This document shows positions 27,134 to 36,200 of a DNA stretch of 64,000 nucleotides, piece by piece. A program made the position numbers and the translations under genes. Under the pieces are notes generated by a model, which was not told the origin of the DNA, made no database searches, and saw only the letters and a program-made list of their open reading frames with translations. The number at the start of each line of letters is the position of its first letter. Position 1 is the stretch's first letter. The stretch is from a candidate division KSB1 bacterium (GTDB taxonomy: Bacteria; Zhuqueibacterota; Zhuqueibacteria; Zhuqueibacterales; Zhuqueibacteraceae), in assembly GCA_034506175.1 (NCBI GenBank), contig JAPDQB010000017.1:48200-112199 (forward strand). The letters are read 5' to 3'.

Positions 27134-29338
27134 GTGTCCAAAAAATTTTTGTTAATCGTCATCGGCATTGTTACGGCAGCGCCGGCGCAAGAGGCGGGAC
27201 AGAACGCGACGGATTCTTCGCGCGTCACCGACTACGAGTTGGCGCCGATCATCGTCACCGCCACCCGCGCCGAGCGCGCGCGTGATCGCGTGCCTTATGC
27301 TCTCGGCGTGATCGAGCAAAAAGATATTCAACGCGCCGAGATCGGGCTTTCACTCGACGAAGCGCTGCGGGCCATTCCGGGCGTTGTCGTCAACAATCGT
27401 TTCAATCTTTCGCAAGGCGACCGCCTCAGCATTCGCGGCCTCGGCAGTCGCGCGCCGTTTGGCGTGCGCGGCCTCAAGATCATTCTCGACGGCATTCCGC
27501 TTACCATGGCCGACGGCCAGTCGCAATTGAACAATCTCGATCTCGGCTCGGTGGGCAAAATCGAAATTCTGCGCGGCCCCAGTTCCTCGTTGTATGGCAA
27601 TGCCGCCGGCGGGCTGATCGACATTCACACTGAAACCGCCGCCAACTCATCGTTACAATTCCGGCCGCAAATGACCTTCGGCGCTTTTGGCTTGCGCAAA
27701 TGGCAGGGAAAAGCTTCCGGCCAAATTGGGCGGCAGGCTTATCTTCTCAACCTCAGCCATTTGCAGCTCGACGGTTATCGCGAGCATTCCGCCGCACAGT
27801 CAACTGCCTTCAATGTCGTGAGTCATCGCAAGTTGTCACATCATCTCAAGCTCAGCGTGGTTTTTAACTATTTCGACGCGCCGTATCTCTTGAATCCGAG
27901 TTCGTTGTCAAAAACCGATGCTGAGAAATCGCCCGCGGCGACACGATTCTTTGTTAAACAACAAGGCGCCGGCAAGCGCACGCGGCAAGGCCAGGGCGGC
28001 CTCACGTTCAAACACGCCGGCGCAGCCTCTCGTTTTGAAGCCACAGTTTTTGGCCTCACACGCGCGCTGTTCAATCCCCTTCCCGGTCGCATCATCGAAC
28101 TGGATCGAACGGCCGGCGGCATTCGCGCGGTTTACAACAAACGTTGGCAAATTGGGCAGGCCTTTCTGAGTTGGACAGCCGGGGCGGATTACGAACGGCA
28201 ACACGACTCCCGGGTTGAATTTGAAAATCACGGCCTCGCCAACGATCAAATCGGCGTGGCGAAAAACGAAGATATTCTGAAATCCGTGCGTTACGGCGCG
28301 CGGTTGTTGGATCAAAAAGAAAACGTTGTGGGAATCGGCGTTTTTTCGGAGTTGGAATTTTCGCCGCATTCGAATTGGATGTTCACGCTGGGCGGGCGTT
28401 ATGATCGCTATAGGTTCGACGTTGCCGACCGCTTTCTCAGCGACGGTGTGGATGATTCCGGCGCTCGCCGCATGGAAAAATTCAGCCCGCTGCTCGGCGT
28501 TGTTTATCGCATTCATGCCTTCATCTCTTTTTATGGGAATTTGGCGACGGCTTTTCAAACGCCGACCACGACGGAGCTGAGCAACCAGCCTGCCCGCGAA
28601 GGCGGCTTGCATCCCACGCTGCAGCCGGAGCGAATCACCAGCTACGAATTTGGCCTCAAAGGATCATGGCCGAAAATTCATTGCCACTACGAAGCGGCGT
28701 TTTACCGCTTTCGCGTCAAGGATATGCTGATTCCATATCAAATTGCCGGACGCGCCGGCGAGGAAATTTTTTACCGCAATGCCGGCCGGGCGCGAAACAA
28801 AGGGTTCGAGGCCGGTTTGCAATGGACGCCTTTCAAAAGTCTGCGAGCCGCCGGCGCTTATGCTTTCATGAATTTTGTGTTCGAGGATTTTCCGGTCGAG
28901 ACAATCACTGGCAATACCGTCACGCCCGTGCAATTGGCCGGCAAAAAAGTTCCCGGCGTGCCGGCGCATCGATTTTTTGCCAGCCTGCTTTACGAGCATC
29001 AAACCGGCGCTTTTGCCGAAGTTGATCTGCAATATGTCGACCGTTATTTTACCAGCGATTTCAACGGACCGCCCCCATCCGGCAACAAGCCTCTCCGCGA
29101 CTTCATGAACGCCGCTTATCGCACCGTTGATGTGCGCGCCGGCTTCCAACCGCGATTTAAAAATTTCCGCGCTGATTTTTTTGTGGGGGTCAACAATCTC
29201 TTCGATGAACGTTACAACGGCTCGATCGTGCCCAACGCCGCCGCCGACCGCTTTTTCGAGCCGGCCGCGGGGCGGACGTGGTATGTAAAAAGCGAAATCC
29301 ACCTTTTGAATGTGGTAAAGTTTGATCGCTTCCCCTGA
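27134..29338 (+). CDS. TonB-dependent receptor (FecA/BtuB-like)
   Basis: A 734-residue outer-membrane receptor starting at GTG, with a short signal peptide (FLLIVIGIVTAAPAQ), TonB-box-like region (LAPIIVTATRAERARDR), plug (about 55-170, KIEILRGPSSSLYGNAAGGL) and a barrel whose last strand is WYVKSEIHLLNVVKF. No carboxypeptidase-like domain, unlike the other two receptors here. Its tight spacing after the PQQ-type dehydrogenase suggests a link, for example uptake of PQQ or of a sugar product; a TonB receptor for PQQ (PqqU) is known in E. coli, but this is only an analogy. Confidence 0.9.
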   Translation: MSKKFLLIVIGIVTAAPAQEAGQNATDSSRVTDYELAPIIVTATRAERARDRVPYALGVIEQKDIQRAEIGLSLDEALRAIPGVVVNNRFNLSQGDRLSIRGLGSRAPFGVRGLKIILDGIPLTMADGQSQLNNLDLGSVGKIEILRGPSSSLYGNAAGGLIDIHTETAANSSLQFRPQMTFGAFGLRKWQGKASGQIGRQAYLLNLSHLQLDGYREHSAAQSTAFNVVSHRKLSHHLKLSVVFNYFDAPYLLNPSSLSKTDAEKSPAATRFFVKQQGAGKRTRQGQGGLTFKHAGAASRFEATVFGLTRALFNPLPGRIIELDRTAGGIRAVYNKRWQIGQAFLSWTAGADYERQHDSRVEFENHGLANDQIGVAKNEDILKSVRYGARLLDQKENVVGIGVFSELEFSPHSNWMFTLGGRYDRYRFDVADRFLSDGVDDSGARRMEKFSPLLGVVYRIHAFISFYGNLATAFQTPTTTELSNQPAREGGLHPTLQPERITSYEFGLKGSWPKIHCHYEAAFYRFRVKDMLIPYQIAGRAGEEIFYRNAGRARNKGFEAGLQWTPFKSLRAAGAYAFMNFVFEDFPVETITGNTVTPVQLAGKKVPGVPAHRFFASLLYEHQTGAFAEVDLQYVDRYFTSDFNGPPPSGNKPLRDFMNAAYRTVDVRAGFQPRFKNFRADFFVGVNNLFDERYNGSIVPNAAADRFFEPAAGRTWYVKSEIHLLNVVKFDRFP

Positions 29339-29404
29339 GGCTCAAAGGGATCGTTACAGCGGCTGGAAATCATGATTTTAATCGTCTTGACAATGAGCGG
29401 ACTC

Positions 29405-31297
29405 TTATTCCTCCCGCACCCACACCAGCATTTCCCCGGGCGCGCGGTTGTCCCAGGCGAAATACGGAATCGCCCGAAAAAAGATGTTTTCAATCGCAGA
29501 GGCGTCTGTTCGATACAATTGATCGTGCCATTCATCGAGCCGCCGGCGCTTCGCCGTGCCGGTGATCACGCTGATGCCACCAAGCAAATCTGCCTCGAAT
29601 TTAACGGCGAGTTTTTCATCGCCCGGCAGAATGAGATCGGGTAAATTTTTGCCGTTGTCAATTTCTTCCAAACAATAGACGAGCGGCCCGCGCTGCAACG
29701 CGACCCGTCCGCAGTTGGCGCGAACTTGCGGATGCGCCTGCACGCGCTCAACCGGCATCGGCAATTGCAATTCGACTCGATCGCCGGATTGCCACGCCCG
29801 CTTGATTTTCGCGTAACCGTTTTGCCTCATATTTAAAGTTGACACCTCCTCCCCATTCACTTTGATTGCCGCATTTCGGCACCAGCCGGGAAGGCGCAGC
29901 GCCAGCGTGAAATCATGTTGTTGCTCGCTTTCAATTTCAAAAAGAATTTTTCCTTCCCACGGATAATCCGTTTTCTGGATGAGCATAACCCTTTTTCCAT
30001 TAAAATCAGATTCAACTTTTCCGCCGATATAAAGATGAACATAAAGCTCGCGCTCGCTGCGCGAGTAAATGTATTGTCCCAGCGATGCCAACAGGCGGGC
30101 GATGTTTGGCGGGCAGCACGAACAACGATGCCATTTCCAACGATGATGGTTACCGCGGCTCTCCAGCGGGTTCTCATAAAAAAAGCGCTCGCCGTTCAGC
30201 GACACGCCGCTGAGAACGCCATTGTAAAGCGCGCGCTCCATCACGTCGGCGTAACGGCTGTCCGCCTCGATTTGCAGCAGGCGATACGAGAGCAAAATCA
30301 ATCCAATCGCGGCGCAGGTTTCGGCGTAGGCGGTGTCGTTGGGCAAATCATAATCCGTGGTGTAGCCTTCATTGGCTGCCGACGTGCCAATGCCGCCGGT
30401 GAGGTACATGCGTTTATGCACGACGTGGTGCCAAAGACGCTTGCAGGCAATGAGCAATTCATGATCATCATACTCCGTTGCAAGATCGGCCATGGCGGAA
30501 TAAAGATACATGCCGCGCACGGCGTGTCCAACCGGAATCATCTGCTCGCGCACGGGAAGATGCGACTGCGTGTATTCATGCGTCTTCGCCCAATAATCGG
30601 CAGGATCTTCGCCGCGCTCGCGCGCTTCGAGATCGAAATAATGCGGCTGCCGCCCGCGCTCGTCGATGAAATATTTGGCCAGCTGCACATAGCGCTTCTC
30701 CCCGGTCGCGTGATAAAGCTTCACCAGCGCCAGCTCGATTTCCTCATGCCCGTCGTAACCGCGTTTCTGGCCGGGCGCAGCGCCGAAGACGCGGTCGATA
30801 TGATCGGCGTAACGGCAAACGACGTCGAGAAATTTTTTTTTGCCGGTGGCGTGAAAATGCGCGACCGCGGCTTCGATTAAATGCCCGGCGCAATACAGCT
30901 CGTGCCAATCCCGCAAATTCTTCCAGCGCATCTCCGGACGAACGACAGTGAAATGCGTGTTGAGATAACCATCCGGCTGCTGCGCCTTGGCAATCGTGTC
31001 GATGAGATCGTCGAGCTGGACTGTCAATTTCGGATCGGGATGCGTCGCCAGGCTGTACGCCGCGGCTTCGATCCATTTGGCTACGTCCGAGTCCCAAAAC
31101 ACGTGCGGCTCGTTTGGCAGGCCGGGTTTCCAATTCAATTTCCACGCCTCGAGGCGGCCGGTTTCTTGACAGCGTTGGTAAACAATCGGAATCGTGACTT
31201 CGCGATTGATTTTGAGCTTAGGTGCCCAGAAGCCGTCGTCGATTTCGACCGACGGCAACGGCATCGGCATGAGTTTGTGCAAATTGGCTTGATTCAC
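29405..31297 (-). CDS. GH127 beta-L-arabinofuranosidase-like protein (DUF1680)
   Basis: A 630-residue cytoplasmic glycoside hydrolase. Family signatures: IDDGFWAPKLKINREVTIP at the start, an alpha/alpha barrel with HELYCAGHLIEAAVAH, YAETCAAIGLILLSYR (Glu and Cys of the zinc-thiolate site) and the CSCCPPNIARLLASLGQYIY segment that supplies the other cysteines. In the founding enzyme HypBA1 this E-C-C-C zinc site activates the nucleophilic Cys. The protein has normal length and no signal peptide. The tRNA cluster lies just upstream on the other strand. Arabinofuranosidase activity is the family's best known role; related GH146 members also act on arabinans. Confidence 0.92.
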   Translation of the reverse strand: MNQANLHKLMPMPLPSVEIDDGFWAPKLKINREVTIPIVYQRCQETGRLEAWKLNWKPGLPNEPHVFWDSDVAKWIEAAAYSLATHPDPKLTVQLDDLIDTIAKAQQPDGYLNTHFTVVRPEMRWKNLRDWHELYCAGHLIEAAVAHFHATGKKKFLDVVCRYADHIDRVFGAAPGQKRGYDGHEEIELALVKLYHATGEKRYVQLAKYFIDERGRQPHYFDLEARERGEDPADYWAKTHEYTQSHLPVREQMIPVGHAVRGMYLYSAMADLATEYDDHELLIACKRLWHHVVHKRMYLTGGIGTSAANEGYTTDYDLPNDTAYAETCAAIGLILLSYRLLQIEADSRYADVMERALYNGVLSGVSLNGERFFYENPLESRGNHHRWKWHRCSCCPPNIARLLASLGQYIYSRSERELYVHLYIGGKVESDFNGKRVMLIQKTDYPWEGKILFEIESEQQHDFTLALRLPGWCRNAAIKVNGEEVSTLNMRQNGYAKIKRAWQSGDRVELQLPMPVERVQAHPQVRANCGRVALQRGPLVYCLEEIDNGKNLPDLILPGDEKLAVKFEADLLGGISVITGTAKRRRLDEWHDQLYRTDASAIENIFFRAIPYFAWDNRAPGEMLVWVREE

Positions 31298-31384
31298 CAG
31301 AAATCTCCTTTTTTGTCGTTTTTGTCGTGAAAAAAATCTTGTTTTTACAGGTAAAATTTTTTATATTGTTAAGCTCGATTTTTA

Positions 31385-31459
31385 CGGGGCATAGCGCAGT
31401 CCGGCTAGCGCACCTGGTTTGGGACCAGGGGGTCGCAGGTTCAAATCCTGCTGCCCCGA
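31385..31459 (+). tRNA. tRNA-Pro (anticodon TGG)
   Basis: Acceptor stem CGGGGCA pairs with TGCCCCG; discriminator A. The anticodon arm CCTGG-TTTGGGA-CCAGG gives anticodon TGG. The T loop GGTTCAAATCC is standard. No encoded CCA. Confidence 0.96.
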
Positions 31460-31553
31460 CAACATAAAAATGGGGTGTTGGAGTAATGAAGTGTTGGATT
31501 ATTCGGAAACCAATAATTTCATAGCTCGAGTACTCCAGTTCTGGAATGCTTTC

Positions 31554-31627
31554 GCGCCAGTAGCTCAAGTGGATAGAGCAGCAGCCTTCTAAGCTGCGGG
31601 CTGGGGGTTCGATTCCCTCCTGGCGCA
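31554..31627 (+). tRNA. tRNA-Arg (anticodon TCT)
   Basis: Acceptor GCGCCAG pairs with CTGGCGC; discriminator A. The anticodon arm GCAGC-CTTCTAA-GCTGC gives TCT. T arm GGGGGTTCGATTCCCTC. CCA is not encoded (ACCC follows). A long imperfect hairpin, AGGC-T-AAAAAAGATA with TATCTTTTTTGCCT (31631-31645 with 31691-31704), lies directly downstream. Confidence 0.96.
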
Positions 31628-31630
31628 CCC

Positions 31631-31704
31631 AGGCTAAAAAAGATATAGACAAACAAGAGAAGATGATTCGACTTTTCTTTTTTATCAGTTTATCTTTTTT
31701 GCCT
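31631..31704. repeat. AT-rich inverted repeat between tRNA-Arg and tRNA-His
   Basis: AGGC(T)AAAAAAGATA (31631-31645) pairs with TATCTTTTTTGCCT (31691-31704) with one bulged base. The run of T at the right arm may help termination or processing between tRNAs. Confidence 0.5.
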
Positions 31705-31711
31705 GCCATAC

Positions 31712-31789
31712 GGTGGGTGTAGCTCAGTTGGTTAGAGCACCAGATTGTGGCTCTGGTGGCCGTGGGTTCAAATCCCATCACCCACCCCA
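31712..31789 (+). tRNA. tRNA-His (anticodon GTG)
   Basis: Starts with the extra G(-1) expected for tRNA-His. Acceptor GTGGGTG pairs with CACCCAC, discriminator C opposite G(-1). The anticodon arm CCAGA-TTGTGGC-TCTGG gives GTG. CCA appears to be encoded (31787-31789). Confidence 0.95.
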
Positions 31790-31793
31790 GTTT

Positions 31794-31832
31794 AATTTTA
31801 AATTGAAAATTGCAAATTTTCAATTTAAAATT
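31794..31832. repeat. AT-rich palindromic repeat (family A, copy 2)
   Basis: A perfect 17-bp stem (31794-31810 with 31816-31832) and a TGCAA loop, between tRNA-His and tRNA-Glu. Bases 31807-31833 share 25 of 27 positions with 17144-17170, so this is a dispersed element rather than a local terminator. Confidence 0.7.
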
Positions 31833-31863
31833 TTCAAGCGTGTCGCCGCAGTTCATTTGATCC

Positions 31864-31939
31864 GTCCCCATCGTCTAGAGGCCCAGGACACCGCCCTTTC
31901 ACGGCGGTAACACGGGTTCGAATCCCGTTGGGGACGCCA
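31864..31939 (+). tRNA. tRNA-Glu (anticodon TTC)
   Basis: Acceptor GTCCCCA pairs with TGGGGAC; discriminator G; encoded CCA at 31937-31939. The anticodon arm CCGCC-CTTTCAC-GGCGG gives TTC. Confidence 0.96.
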
Positions 31940-31970
31940 AAGCCAGGGGCTGATTGCCGCTTGGCTTTTT
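31940..31970 (+). terminator. Terminator of the tRNA cluster
   Basis: AAGCCA (31940-31945) pairs with TGGCTT (31962-31967), followed by a T-rich tract. It lies directly after the CCA of tRNA-Glu and before the convergent end of the large hydrolase gene. Confidence 0.6.
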
Positions 31971-31974
31971 TATT

Positions 31975-34900
31975 TTATTCGAGCACGATTTCGATGGTGT
32001 GGCGGGCATAGCGCGGGGAACCCTGATGGGAAAACGCAATGCGGCCGCGTTCTCCATCACGTGCGACAAGCTGGCCGCCCTTGATCTCTTTCACTTGATA
32101 ACCCCACATCACAAATTCAAGCTCGGCTCGATTCGCCGGCTTGCTTTCGACTTCGACCGTCACGGTTTTCCCTTTGATGTGCTGATCTAAAATCACGCAA
32201 CCCCGCGACGAGCCACCGGTCTGCACTTCCACAAATGGCGGAATGATTGTAAAAAATTTGGCCAGGCGCAGCGTGAGCGTCACCGGCGTTTCGCCGACTT
32301 CAAGTGAAATGGGCCAGCGAATCAGATCGGCGCGTTCGTCAGGTTTGACTTCGATGAGATGATCATCGCGGCGCAACTCCGCAAGCTGAGCGGTCGAGGG
32401 AAAAATCGGCTTGAAATCCACGCGCAGCGGCGGCTGCGTTTGCCTTTTTGCGCGGCCTGGAAATGGCCGGATTTTGAATTGAAACGTCAACAGATTCGCT
32501 TCGCGGTGGAAAAAGAAAAGAAGCTGTTGCTCGTCAATGGAAATCGGGCCGGCCGCAAAAAAGGGCCAATGCAACGGCAGATACGGCGCCATCTCGAGAC
32601 GATGCGCGAGCGCATTCGGCTTCAGCCCCAACAGCCCTTCGTAAAGCGCCTGTAAAAATACGCTCTGCGACCAGGCTTGATGCGGACAAACGCCGGCGGG
32701 CTGATAAATTTCGCCGTGCAACACTTCCTCCAAGCAGCCCAGCGCACCGTGCTGAAAATTTCGCATGGTATTTTGCAGGTGCATCAAACCTTGCAGCCAG
32801 CGGCCGTACCGAAATTCGGCCAGCGCCGTCCAGCCGGTGAACAGCGGCCACACGCTGCCGTCATGATAACCATGCGGATTGTAAAACGGATCATCGTCGG
32901 CGATGAGACGCACGCCCCAATCGGTGTTGAACGCCTTGCTCGCCAATTTCCGCAACGCCTGAACGCCGTCTTCAGGCCGGCCATAACCAAACAACAACGG
33001 CACGGCGGCGAGCGTGGTGACGTTGGAATTAAAAGTTCCGTCGGCATTTTTGCCGTGATAAAAACAGCCGGCCTGCTGATTCCAAAAATCCTGCTCCAGC
33101 AAATTGAGCGCCTTCTGATGCGGGGTAATCCACCGCTCCGCGAGATCGGTTTTGCCGAGCGCCGTCGCGAGTTGTATTGCTGCATGCAGCGCCTCGGTCC
33201 AACAGCCGGCGAGGTAATGCTCGACGTGGGCGCCGAAAAGCTTGCCGCCCTCGATCCAGCCGTGACCGACATTCGTGTTTTCAATCAAGCCGTCGCCGTC
33301 GCGATCGGTGGTTTCGAGAAATGCCATTGCTTTCTCAATGTGCGGCCATTCTTTTTTGACAAACGCCAGATCGCCGGAATGATTCAAATAGCGCCCCATC
33401 AAAATCACATAAAGCGGCGTGGCATCAGCGGCGTCGTAATGCGCCGCCCCGCTGGTGGTCAGCTCGTGGAAAATTTTGCCGGTGACATCTTGATGCCCCC
33501 CGAAGAAACGCAAAACCTCTTTCACATTTTCAAAATCGCCGTAATACAGCATTGCAAACGCCGTCCAACACGCGTCGCGGCCAAAAAACCACGCGTAGCC
33601 GGGACGGCCCGCGCTCCAGCCCTCACCGGTGTTTGCAAAACCGGCCAGCAGCGAGCGCCCAAGTGAGGGAACGTGGCCGACAAAGGCATCGGTTTTGAGC
33701 TTTGCCCACCGCGCCGCCACGTTGAACTGCGGCTCCGGCGTGTCGATCTCAGCGAATTTTTCCAGCACGTGATAGCGGCGGCCAGCTTGTTGCGCGTATA
33801 ATTTCGGCGTTTGCTCGGGGAAGGTGCCGAGCAATTCTTGCAGCGACGAGTCATTCGCCTCGCCGCCGAGAGCGATAAATCGCGCCGACTGCTTGCCCTT
33901 CACGTCGAGATGCCAATGAAAGGTGACACGCGCTTTCGAGGCGTTCTCCTCCGAGATATCCTCGACGTCGACCGCGAGGGGAGGCGCATCGAACCATGCC
34001 TCAGTTTGCCAGCGCCGCCGCGCTTTCGGCTCACGCTCGAAGGCAACGACGAAATGCGCGCGAAAGAGCCGGCGAAAATCTGAAAAATGCGCTTGACTGT
34101 GGCAAACGCGCCCGCGCCGATCCTGCGTTTGATATTCGATTTTCGACAGCGCCCCTTCCGGATACGGCCACATCAAACGAAAATCAACTTCAAAAGAAAG
34201 CACCAAGAACAACTCGCCATCTCCTTCAAATTCCCAATCGACGACGGCCAGCGGCGCGTCGTGACCCACCCAAATCCGCTCGCAGATGGATAGTCGCTCG
34301 GTTTGGCGGCGGCGCTCGATTTGGTGCGGGCGAATCAAAACCTCGGCCTCGGCGCCGTTTTCCCACAGCGTTTCACCGCCGGCGTTTTGCATGCGCAACG
34401 AGACATTGCGGCACAGGCGCAGCGGATGGCTCCAAATTTCCGTGATCGGTCCGGCCTCGGTTCCCATGAGCAAAATGCGCTCGCCGCTGAGATCGAAAAA
34501 ATGATTGCGCCCGGCCTCGACGTTTAAATACGGGCTGACCTCGAGCGGTTTGAGCGGCGCCCAGCTTTCCCATCGCGGTAACTCGATCAGCCGGTTGTTC
34601 TTTTTGATTCCAGCCAGCGTCGGCTGCCAGATTCCTTCCCAGCTCTTTTTTTCATGCCTTTCTTGCAGAAGGTGGCGCAAACAAGCCTCCGTAAAAGCCT
34701 CGAGCTGCGGGCGAAAGAGATTTTGCGCGTCGGAGAAATAAAGATACGCGCCCACGCACAAGGCGTTCGGCCGGTCGTATTCCCACGCCAATTTTTGGCC
34801 GGAATCAAAACCGATGTAATACCGATGCACACCCCAAACGTTTCCCTGCGGCCAGTTTTTGGCGCCATAACCAAATCGCCAGCATGGCGCGCCGGCTTTG

Positions 34901-35433
34901 GCATTCCACAAATAAATCCCGCCGCCGAAAGGCGACAGCGGCGAGTCGCTCGCCGGCAGATGCGCCAGAAATCCCATCAAGCCGCGAATCTCAAATCCCT
35001 GCGGCGCGATCCACTCGTTTTCCGGCTTGCTCTGCTGATCATAATGGCCCGCCTCAGCCAGATCCGGCCAAATTTTCTCTAAACCCAACGGTACCACCGC
35101 CTGCACTGCCGCCAAAGAGAGAAACAATCTTCCGCCACTTTTGAGAAATCGCCGCATTGTTTTCCACTTCACGGCCTGGGACCTCGGACTTCGGAATTCC
35201 GTTTCATGCCACCACAAAACATAATGCCGCCCACGACTTGGAATTTGCTCCGAAAAAATCCGCCGCGCCGCCGGGAAACGCGCTTTCAGCCACTGCCAGG
35301 CGGCTTCGACCTCGGGATCGCTGGCGCCGGTGTCGAGGAAAAGAATATGAGCGGGATGAGTCGAGGAAGGCGAAGTGGATTTTTTACGACGACGGAAGGT
35401 TTTGCGCACGGATTTTTGTTTTAATTTTTCCAA
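31975..35433 (-). CDS. Large debranching-enzyme-like glycoside hydrolase (six-hairpin type)
   Basis: An 1152-residue protein. The basic N-terminus (KQKSVRKTFRRRKKSTSPSS) precedes a glutamine-amidotransferase-like/DUF4960-like region (about 28-140, HILFLDTGASDPEVEAAWQW). A beta-rich middle follows. An alpha/alpha six-hairpin glycosidase domain (about 570-960) shows GYAWFFGRDACWTAFAMLYY, HELTTSGAAHYDAADATPLY, DRDGDGLIENTNVGHGWIEG and GCWTEALHAAIQLA. These match amylo-alpha-1,6-glucosidase/GDE_C-type enzymes. No signal peptide. Its start lies 13 bp inside the DUF433 gene, so it is probably translationally coupled. Substrate unknown; with GH127 nearby, plant or microbial polysaccharide breakdown is plausible. 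Confidence 0.85.
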   Translation of the reverse strand: MEKLKQKSVRKTFRRRKKSTSPSSTHPAHILFLDTGASDPEVEAAWQWLKARFPAARRIFSEQIPSRGRHYVLWWHETEFRSPRSQAVKWKTMRRFLKSGGRLFLSLAAVQAVVPLGLEKIWPDLAEAGHYDQQSKPENEWIAPQGFEIRGLMGFLAHLPASDSPLSPFGGGIYLWNAKAGAPCWRFGYGAKNWPQGNVWGVHRYYIGFDSGQKLAWEYDRPNALCVGAYLYFSDAQNLFRPQLEAFTEACLRHLLQERHEKKSWEGIWQPTLAGIKKNNRLIELPRWESWAPLKPLEVSPYLNVEAGRNHFFDLSGERILLMGTEAGPITEIWSHPLRLCRNVSLRMQNAGGETLWENGAEAEVLIRPHQIERRRQTERLSICERIWVGHDAPLAVVDWEFEGDGELFLVLSFEVDFRLMWPYPEGALSKIEYQTQDRRGRVCHSQAHFSDFRRLFRAHFVVAFEREPKARRRWQTEAWFDAPPLAVDVEDISEENASKARVTFHWHLDVKGKQSARFIALGGEANDSSLQELLGTFPEQTPKLYAQQAGRRYHVLEKFAEIDTPEPQFNVAARWAKLKTDAFVGHVPSLGRSLLAGFANTGEGWSAGRPGYAWFFGRDACWTAFAMLYYGDFENVKEVLRFFGGHQDVTGKIFHELTTSGAAHYDAADATPLYVILMGRYLNHSGDLAFVKKEWPHIEKAMAFLETTDRDGDGLIENTNVGHGWIEGGKLFGAHVEHYLAGCWTEALHAAIQLATALGKTDLAERWITPHQKALNLLEQDFWNQQAGCFYHGKNADGTFNSNVTTLAAVPLLFGYGRPEDGVQALRKLASKAFNTDWGVRLIADDDPFYNPHGYHDGSVWPLFTGWTALAEFRYGRWLQGLMHLQNTMRNFQHGALGCLEEVLHGEIYQPAGVCPHQAWSQSVFLQALYEGLLGLKPNALAHRLEMAPYLPLHWPFFAAGPISIDEQQLLFFFHREANLLTFQFKIRPFPGRAKRQTQPPLRVDFKPIFPSTAQLAELRRDDHLIEVKPDERADLIRWPISLEVGETPVTLTLRLAKFFTIIPPFVEVQTGGSSRGCVILDQHIKGKTVTVEVESKPANRAELEFVMWGYQVKEIKGGQLVARDGERGRIAFSHQGSPRYARHTIEIVLE

Positions 35434-35675
35434 ATATTCTCGCGTGACAACTCAGCAGCGTAAGCCAAAGCCACGCGAATGTCAACAAGCTTTAATTGCG
35501 GATAGTGATCAACAAGCTGTTGCGAGATCAAGCCTTCGGCGAGGCCATCGAGAATGATGGCAATGTCGATGCGCGTGCCGCGAATGCACGACTTCCCGCC
35601 ACGAATTTTTGGATCAATTTTAATTCTTTTAAGCAGCTTTTCCTGGTGCAGGATATCTTTCTGTTTCTTGGTCAT
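35421..35675 (-). CDS. DUF433 domain antitoxin-like protein
   Basis: An 84-residue protein with the full DUF433 signature: RIKIDPKIRGGKSCIRGTRI then ILDGLAEGLISQQLVDHYPQ and DIRVALAYAAELS. DUF433 is a winged-helix antitoxin usually paired with a PIN-like DUF5615 toxin. That partner is absent. Instead it overlaps a nucleotidyltransferase gene upstream by ATGA and the large hydrolase downstream by 13 bp. Confidence 0.9.
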   Translation of the reverse strand: MTKKQKDILHQEKLLKRIKIDPKIRGGKSCIRGTRIDIAIILDGLAEGLISQQLVDHYPQLKLVDIRVALAYAAELSRENIWKN

Positions 35676-36019
35676 AATCTCACCCCTTCTTTTTCAATAG
35701 CATGATACAATGGCGTATAGTTTAAAGGTTTGGAATGCCAGCGTGAGCGTTGCCGGATGATAGAAGTAATAATCTGATCTTGTGCCAGGGCAATTTCATA
35801 AAGTTGATCTCTTAGGAAGCGCCGGAATTTCGGCGTCACCTCTTGCGGCACCAAAACCAACAAATCAATATCCGACTCCGGCGTTTCTTCGCCGCGGGCG
35901 ACGGAGCCGTACAGAATCACCTCCGCTTCGGGCGCAACCTGGTGAATGGCGGCGGCGCAAGCGGCCAGCAAACCGGCTTTGGCGGGATGGAGTTTTTGCC
36001 AATCTTGGTAGCTTTTCAC
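35672..36019 (-). CDS. MNT-type nucleotidyltransferase
   Basis: A minimal nucleotidyltransferase of about 115 residues with YGSVARGEETPESDIDLLVL, the GS...DxD signature of the polymerase-beta superfamily. Such proteins act as antitoxins that AMPylate HEPN toxins. The start is uncertain: GTG 36019 (VKSYQDWQKL) gives a domain-sized protein, while the open frame extends further to 36256 across the divergent HEPN gene and is probably not used. ATGA overlap with the DUF433 gene. A second MNT with its HEPN partner lies on the opposite strand next door. Confidence 0.8.
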   Translation of the reverse strand: MKSYQDWQKLHPAKAGLLAACAAAIHQVAPEAEVILYGSVARGEETPESDIDLLVLVPQEVTPKFRRFLRDQLYEIALAQDQIITSIIRQRSRWHSKPLNYTPLYHAIEKEGVRL

Positions 36020-36145
36020 AATTAAAAATTTAGGCAAATAATCTTCGAATGTCAATCCCAAAGTCGTACACTCGTACTGTACCTCGTCCCGTCTCCCTTT
36101 GCCTCTGTTGCTCTTGCAATTTACCAAGACTAAAGAAAAACCACT

Positions 36146-36174
36146 TTGCTTTTTAGATTGGCTTTTTGTATATT
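36146..36174 (+). promoter_or_regulatory. Promoter of the HEPN-MNT pair
   Basis: TTGCTT (36146-36151), 17-bp spacer, TATATT (36169-36174), 27 bp before the HEPN start codon. The divergent region is AT-rich. Confidence 0.5.
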
Positions 36175-36200
36175 TTTGCAGTGACTTTTCACAAAATTTT

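Noticed and set aside
31218..31871. A 217-codon minus-strand frame across the tRNA cluster
   Set aside because: It runs antisense through three tRNA genes and palindromic spacers, and its product reads like translated tRNA.
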